From Zanthoxylum bungeanum (taxonomy: Eukaryota; Streptophyta; Magnoliopsida; Sapindales; Rutaceae): a stretch of DNA of 64,000 nucleotides. Below, in pieces: positions 58,600-64,000 of this stretch. A program made the translations under genes and the position numbers. The notes under the pieces were generated by a model. That model did not search any database, was not told the origin of the DNA, and saw nothing but the letters and a program-made list of their open reading frames with translations. Numbering within the stretch: the stretch's first letter is position 1; each line of letters opens with the position of its first letter. The stretch is from contig SKCR01031799.1 of assembly GCA_019454045.1 (NCBI GenBank), positions 164,285 to 228,284 on the forward strand, read 5' to 3'.

Positions 58600-60822
58600 T
58601 GTTGGTTTCTATTAAGGTCCCAAGATCAATTATAAGCATGAATCAAGTGCGAATACAAATCGAAGAAGTTGCGGAATACTCACATCGATCGGTTGAGCGA
58701 CGCGGAGGCGAACAAAATTTCAGATTCTGCTCCTAGACAGTCACGGCAGTGAGCTGTGAAACCTCACTGGTTTGGCCTCCATTTTGGTCCTTCGTCAAGC
58801 TCCAAGCTTCGTCGAATGGTTCCCGGCTCATGGGTGGACTTCCCTATCACCTTCGCATGTCTCGTAAGTGTGCTAGCACTTGTGATTTTGCCACAAAATC
58901 CCACTCTTGTGCTTCCCACTGCTCACGTTTTTTACAGAAACCAGTGAGCTGTTTTGCCCCTCCATGGGCGTGAGTTTTAGAGAGAAAGAGAGAAGGAGAG
59001 AGTGTGTTGTGTGAAGGATGGAAAAAAGTGTGTATCTAATACCACTTTTGATTTTCAAAAAATCAATTAATTGATTTCCAAAATCAAAAAACAAATACAA
59101 AACATTTAAATATATTAAATGTCAATCATGCCATCACACTTGAGTGTTAAACACTCTTCCATCAACTACCATCAAGTCACATCACTCATTCAAGTTGTCA
59201 AGTCACATCACTCAAAGTGACAAGATTTTACGCTTGATGTGACGCTAGATGCGACTAACGATTTGACGCTTGATTTGACTTGCGTGCCGCACTCGAATTC
59301 GAAATGCGAATGCGCTCGCAAATAATCCCGGGCTCGGGTTCGCTAATTCCAAATTAACGAATTTTTCGTTGCGTCGTAATTAAATGATTACGCCTAGCGA
59401 AATCACTATTCACATCGCTAACGATTTAATTCCAAATTAACTCGTTCGCCCGAATTAAAATATAATTTTAATTCCGCGTCGAAATCTAATTTCGTTTAAT
59501 ATATCAAATATATTAATTTCTCGATTAATTCCAAATTAATCGTTATCTCTCTTTTAATGATATTTTATCCCAGATAAAATATCTCCGCAATTAATCCTAG
59601 ATTAATTTTCTCTCTCATCTAATTAATCCCAGATTAATTTAGAGTGCGAGTCATACGTCATCGGTGAATCTTTGGGAAGCGACCCATGAGATCCCGGGAT
59701 ATGTTGGCAATAAATTCGGTCGTCGGACTATCCGAACACGTAAGTACCCCGTACTACGTTTATACCGATTTACAAGACAAGGTTGGCCTCTAGCAAAGCG
59801 TCATGCCTACCCAATTCTCCGGAAATATCTTTACAGGAATAAAGGATTTGTATCAGGCGTAGTATACGTAGTATTGCGTATTTCTGTCCAGTATCAGATG
59901 ATCACGTGCTAGGCCTGGGGCTGGAATTGTGTCTGCCCCGTACGAAGCACATGTCGGATGTCTAGTAACTAGTCTCTATAATCGGATAAACCTGACCTTG
60001 TCATTTTATCCCGATAGCTGCAGCAATTAAGAGAACTAGTCCCGTATCTTACGTGACCATCATCTCCATATGACTGGAGTGACACTTCCATCTTGACATC
60101 ACACCCAACACACTACGATTCTCAATATACCCAGTATTGGCGTACACAGAACCTGTTAAAGCCCTGGACGACCTTAACCAAAGTATATTGATTGTCGCAA
60201 GTATTAGCGGTGCAAGTCTCAGGTTAAGACCAAATACACCTACCCTGATTTCGGACTTCCATAGAAACATAGTCATACTACCAATTGAATTCCGAGGGGG
60301 TCTATCCAGAGCGAAGCTGTTTCCCATACCATCGGTAAAACACAACCTCCTATTACACTTGCATGAGTATCCTATACCCAAATATATGAGAACTATGTCG
60401 TTGTGCCCTCACAACTCGCACAAGTGTAATACTAGTCTTTTACGCATTTATCGATGTCCAATCTCGACAATGCTCTGACTAGGGATATTTAATGATTTAT
60501 CCTTCATGGACTGATACTGTCTCATATCATTCTCCGTCCAGGAACAAATCATATGGAACTCTCATTATTTATACATCTAGGTTTTTTTTTGGAAAATTCC
60601 AATTTTTCCTTTACTTGATCCAAAATTCTTTTGAATATTTATATTACAAGTTTGCTAATGACTCTTAGCCTAATGTTAATCCATATATGTTAATCCATTT
60701 ATACATCTAGGTGATCTAATCACAAATGATAAGAGTGCAATCTCATTTGTCACATAGTTAATTTGTACAACAACACAGTGATCTGTAAAAATAGTGACGC
60801 TATGGGTCATAATTGTCCAACA
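58600..60822 (-). repeat. 3' LTR of minus-strand copia element E5
   Basis: Starts TGTTGGACAATTATGACCC at 60822 and ends AATAGAAACCAACA at 58600 (minus strand). Its 3' part resembles E1's LTR more than the array's (shared GATCTTGGGACCT near the end). It contains the palindrome train (about 59335-59640) and a 115-base insertion (60583-60697). The possible target-duplication copy on the left is CCAAG; its partner lies outside the window. Confidence 0.85.
60583..60697 (-). mobile_element. Short retroposed insert with 15-bp target duplication
   Basis: The 15-base sequence TTTATACATCTAGGT occurs at 60568-60582 and 60698-60712. Other copia LTRs have it once, uninterrupted. The insert begins with a run of T on the plus strand, that is a poly-A tail on the minus strand. 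A poly-A end plus a long direct duplication is the mark of LINE-type target-primed insertion. The body (about 105 bases, AT-rich, with a repeated TGTTAATCCAT) matches no SINE I know; it could be a truncated LINE end or an mRNA 3' end. Confidence 0.7.
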
Positions 60823-60833
60823 ATCTCCCACTT
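60823..60833 (-). other. Polypurine tract of E5
   Basis: AAGTGGGAGAT on the minus strand (ATCTCCCACTT on the plus strand), directly before the LTR. Confidence 0.8.
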
Positions 60834-63800
60834 GGCCTATAGCCAGTCACTCGAGTGCTTGACACCCGAACTATGTACGGTTGGCTCAAATTTGCTGAGA
60901 AATGCTTTCGTCAGCGGATTTGCATGATTACCATCTGATGCGATTTATTCGATCATCACATCGCCACGATATATGATCTGAACGAATCAGATGAATAGTC
61001 GAAGTATGTATCTGGATCGTTGATGAGACCATTAATTCTTTAGCCTGTGCTCAAGCCTAGCTTAGCTGCTAACAGAATTATATGTAATCTAATTAGGTTT
61101 ATGATCGACCCATAAGGCTTCTATTGCCGCCTCAGCTGCAGCAATAACCTGCATTTGTTGTTTATTCGGTAACAGTATCTTGCTTGGAAGATTTTCAGCT
61201 CACATTCCGATATTCAAACTGTATAGTACCATTTTACGACTTATAGTCGTCTTATCGGTTTAGGAAACTTGCTACAGTGATCCCAGTCACTTCAAGTTCT
61301 CCATCTCCATAGACTAAGACAGCATCCTTAGTTCTCTAAGATACTAACGGATGTTCTTAACATCAATCCAGTGAATATCACTTGGATTGGCATGTTTGTG
61401 AATCCATATGCTCAAAGCGTATGAGACACCAGGTAGCGTACATTTTTCAATGTACGATTCCACGGAGAGTTTTCGAAAGCCAAGCTTTAACCGATTATTA
61501 TTTTATGGGAATATCATTTCCAAGAAATGACGTATTATCATTATTTTATAGGACAGCCACTGTCAGTGCGCTCCCACTAACCCTCTTATATACACAAGAA
61601 TCATTTCGTTTTGAATTAAATCATAAACTATTATGATTACATCAAAACGACAATTCCAAGAACCTATGTTTGCTTCAATCCAAACATGGATCGAATAACC
61701 CGTAAACCTTGTTTGCTAGTTTAGTACGACAAAATCGACAGGATGTTGTAAACATCCTCCAAAAGGTTTCCTTTTCAGGAAAGCAATTTTCCCGTAATGC
61801 TGTCATATTTCATAAATGAAACACGCAGCTTTAGCAAGCATTATTCAAATGGATTTACCGTGGCAACAGGTAAAAGGTTGAATCGTAGTCAACACAATGT
61901 TGATAACGATACATTTCCGCTAAAAACCTAGCTTTATACGTTGGTATGTTTCCATCCATGTATGTCTTCCTTGAAGACTTATAAGTACCAATAGGTACAA
62001 TGCCTTGCGGTACATCAATTAGTATCCAAACTTGTTGATATACATGCAATCCATTTCGGACTCATGAAACTTTGCCATAATAGGGAGTCGACACCTTGTA
62101 TCACTTACTCTTACGTAGTTAGTTGGTATTCCTCAATAAGATAAACATCTTTATGAGATGAGATCAAAAATCCATACCCCAGGTTGTTTTCTGACTCTCT
62201 CTGACCTACGTGATTCTTGTGTATTCGAAGATTAATGGTAATAGTTTCATCCTTGATGAACTATTTTGTGTTCCATTAAGAATTGGTGCCTTGGACAGTA
62301 TTACTCTGATTTTCATCGAGTTTTACTATCCTCCCACTTACCACTGCATATAGGTATTCCTCTTAGGAAAACCGCATGGTGAGCAACAATCTAATTGTTC
62401 TCTTGTGAGTTGTTTAAGTACAATACTTATGGTATCCCTAGGATAACCTACAATTGACACTTATCCAATTTGGGTTTTAGTTTGGTATCATCTAAAAGTA
62501 TGCCTAGCATTCCCAAATTATCAGGAATGAGAAACATGGTTTCTTTCCGTTCATATCTAATATGAAATCTGTCAAATAGATTTTTAATGGAACCTTTATT
62601 CTAAATAAGTTCTTGCACTGTTTAAAGCTTATCCGTTGAAGGAAATAGTAGCTCAGAGCGACTCATGATTAACCTTATCATGTCTAACAAAATTCGGTTA
62701 CTCAGTTCGGACACACCGTCAACTTGACGTGTTCCGGGAGGAGTCCTCATTTGAAAGAATACTATCATCTTTCAAGTGTATAAGAAACTTATAGCTTAAC
62801 TATTTTCCATTACGGTCTTACCGTGACGGTTTAATACTTTAGCCGATCTGTTTGTCTATTTCGTGTCGAAACTGTAAAAGTTTTCGATTTGTGTTTCAAA
62901 AGAAACGCATAACAATAACGTGATGCCACATCCGTATAGGTCACGAAATATCCTTATCCATCTGTAGCCTAGCTAGACATGGGCCCACTTGCCTCACTAT
63001 GAACTAGGACTAACAGGTCGGTGGCATTTGCACTTTTACCAAGTAAATAGTATTATAGGCACATTGCCCAATAAACTAGATTCGTAGACTTTATTTGATT
63101 GAAATCAAATCAGTCCTAGTACCCACTCTTCGAAAGTGTGGATATACGATTCTTGTTTAATTGCGTCCCAGACAACAATGCCACAATTAGTTTCTTCTGA
63201 TCAAATCAGTTGAGCTATTTGTTTGTCATGTTATATGTTTGAGATTTATTTTATATTCAAAATATAAACTCTGTTATTCACATATAATGTGTTTATCTCA
63301 ATATCATCTTTATATAATAAACACTTTAGTGTTCTAGAATATAAAGGTTCACCCGCAGCGGGTTAAACACTGATATAAAGATAATGTATCTAGTCAAACT
63401 AGTTACTTATAACAGTTTCCTAATTTAGGTACACACCGAAATGTAGTTCCTAAACTTAGGTATCTACGGTTAAAACAGCGACTTTCGTCCCGTTTCCAAT
63501 CCGCAGATTAATCTCAATTGAGGTCAGTATCATGTTCAAAACAGATTCTAAACATCAATATATATTTATGCATCACACTAAGTATTTAAAATCTAATTTT
63601 ATTACTAGTAGTGATCATAATCTTGACAAACATATTTGAAGTCAGAGCCTTGCTCGTTCTTCAATTCCTTCATGTCTGCTTTGTTCAAACGGTAGTCACG
63701 CTTCCGCGATCCCGTTTGCATAATTTAAGCAGATATTTTGGGATATGTCATTTATCTTCCCATAAGATTATAATGATTTTGCCTTTCCCTTTTCATATTC

Positions 63801-64000
63801 CAGAAGTCCTTGGCCAAGCCTTGGCCTTCTAGAATATCGAAGTAAGGTGCGCCTTGCGCTACTTGCCTAATTGCAAACTTTGACTTTATCTCCTTGAGAA
63901 TAGTCATTAACTCTCCAAGAGTTATGTATTGCAATTTAGTACTTCTAAATCTAAAGATAGATTATGAAGATCATTTAATTTCTGTATCATACTTTAAGGA
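60834..64000 (-). pseudogene. Decayed Ty1/copia gag-pol of E5, continues beyond window
   Basis: Minus-strand homologue of 52612-56275, with stops in every frame. RNase H traces lie near 61100-61290, the RT linker and start near 61900-62110, the integrase core and the GGTGTGTCCGAAC block near 62705-62900, the pre-integrase GTGGCATTGTTGTCTGGGA near 63160-63190, the protease region near 63480-63610 and the gag C-terminus near 63640-63950. Unlike E1 it keeps the integrase core region. It shares with E1 the decayed version of the protease area, so the two belong to one subfamily. No intact catalytic motif was found. Confidence 0.75.

Noticed and set aside
58386..58736. 116-codon plus-strand frame
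   Set aside because: Antisense to element C's gag and running into the E5 LTR; the minus strand has the real gag similarity.
1..64000. tRNA, rRNA or intact host protein genes
   Set aside because: Both strands were scanned by eye for tRNA boxes, rRNA landmarks and long frames; only the tRNA-complementary PBS sites and element-borne genes were found.

Overview
The window looks like plant nuclear heterochromatin, most likely from a eudicot. It is AT-rich, carries no intact host gene, and is almost wholly built of nested LTR retrotransposons. Two primer-binding sites fix the type: one matches plant tRNA-Asp (Ty3/gypsy, Athila/Tat side) and one resembles the initiator-tRNA-Met site of Ty1/copia elements. 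I cannot name the species.

Layout. Positions 1-5280: a decayed Tat-type gypsy gag (+) holding an Athila-like solo LTR (532-3761), which itself holds a copia solo LTR (914-2945). Positions 5290-8740: a truncated copia solo LTR (-), an unassigned stretch and a probable chromovirus LTR piece. Positions 8790-15228: element A, a 5'-truncated Athila-like element (+) with integrase, an unknown Cys-rich ORF, a captured LOG-type cytokinin-activation gene and its 3' LTR. Positions 15229-38467: element B, a related element on the minus strand with LTRs, tRNA-Asp PBS, gag remnant and the same LOG gene but no pol. B has been split by a complete non-autonomous copia element (E1, 18121-28085), by a 3.4-kb LTR inside its LOG gene (28937-32339) and by a copia solo LTR in its 5' LTR (36039-37918). 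Positions 38468-58599: element C, another pol-deleted Athila-like element (-). Its gag is split by a tandem copia array of three LTRs and two internal regions (42233-58344), the first LTR of which contains yet another solo LTR. Positions 58600-64000: a minus-strand copia element (E5) that runs off the window.

Four points stand out. (1) A LOG-family gene rides, apparently intronless, in the 3' region of an Athila-type family and is present in two differently rearranged copies. Both copies keep a C-terminal LDLNL and share a TGA at the same codon. (2) Every copia LTR here carries a train of short perfect palindromes whose arms differ from one to the next and covary between copies. (3) The B-type LTR has an array of GACACGTGTC (G-box) motifs upstream of its TATA box. 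(4) The copia array has the form LTR-internal-LTR-internal-LTR with one set of flanking target duplications.

Nothing here is an operon, and no complete functional protein is evident. Boundaries given with exact bases come from visible TG...CA ends and target-site duplications; the rest are approximate. All homology calls are from memory of family motifs, without any search.
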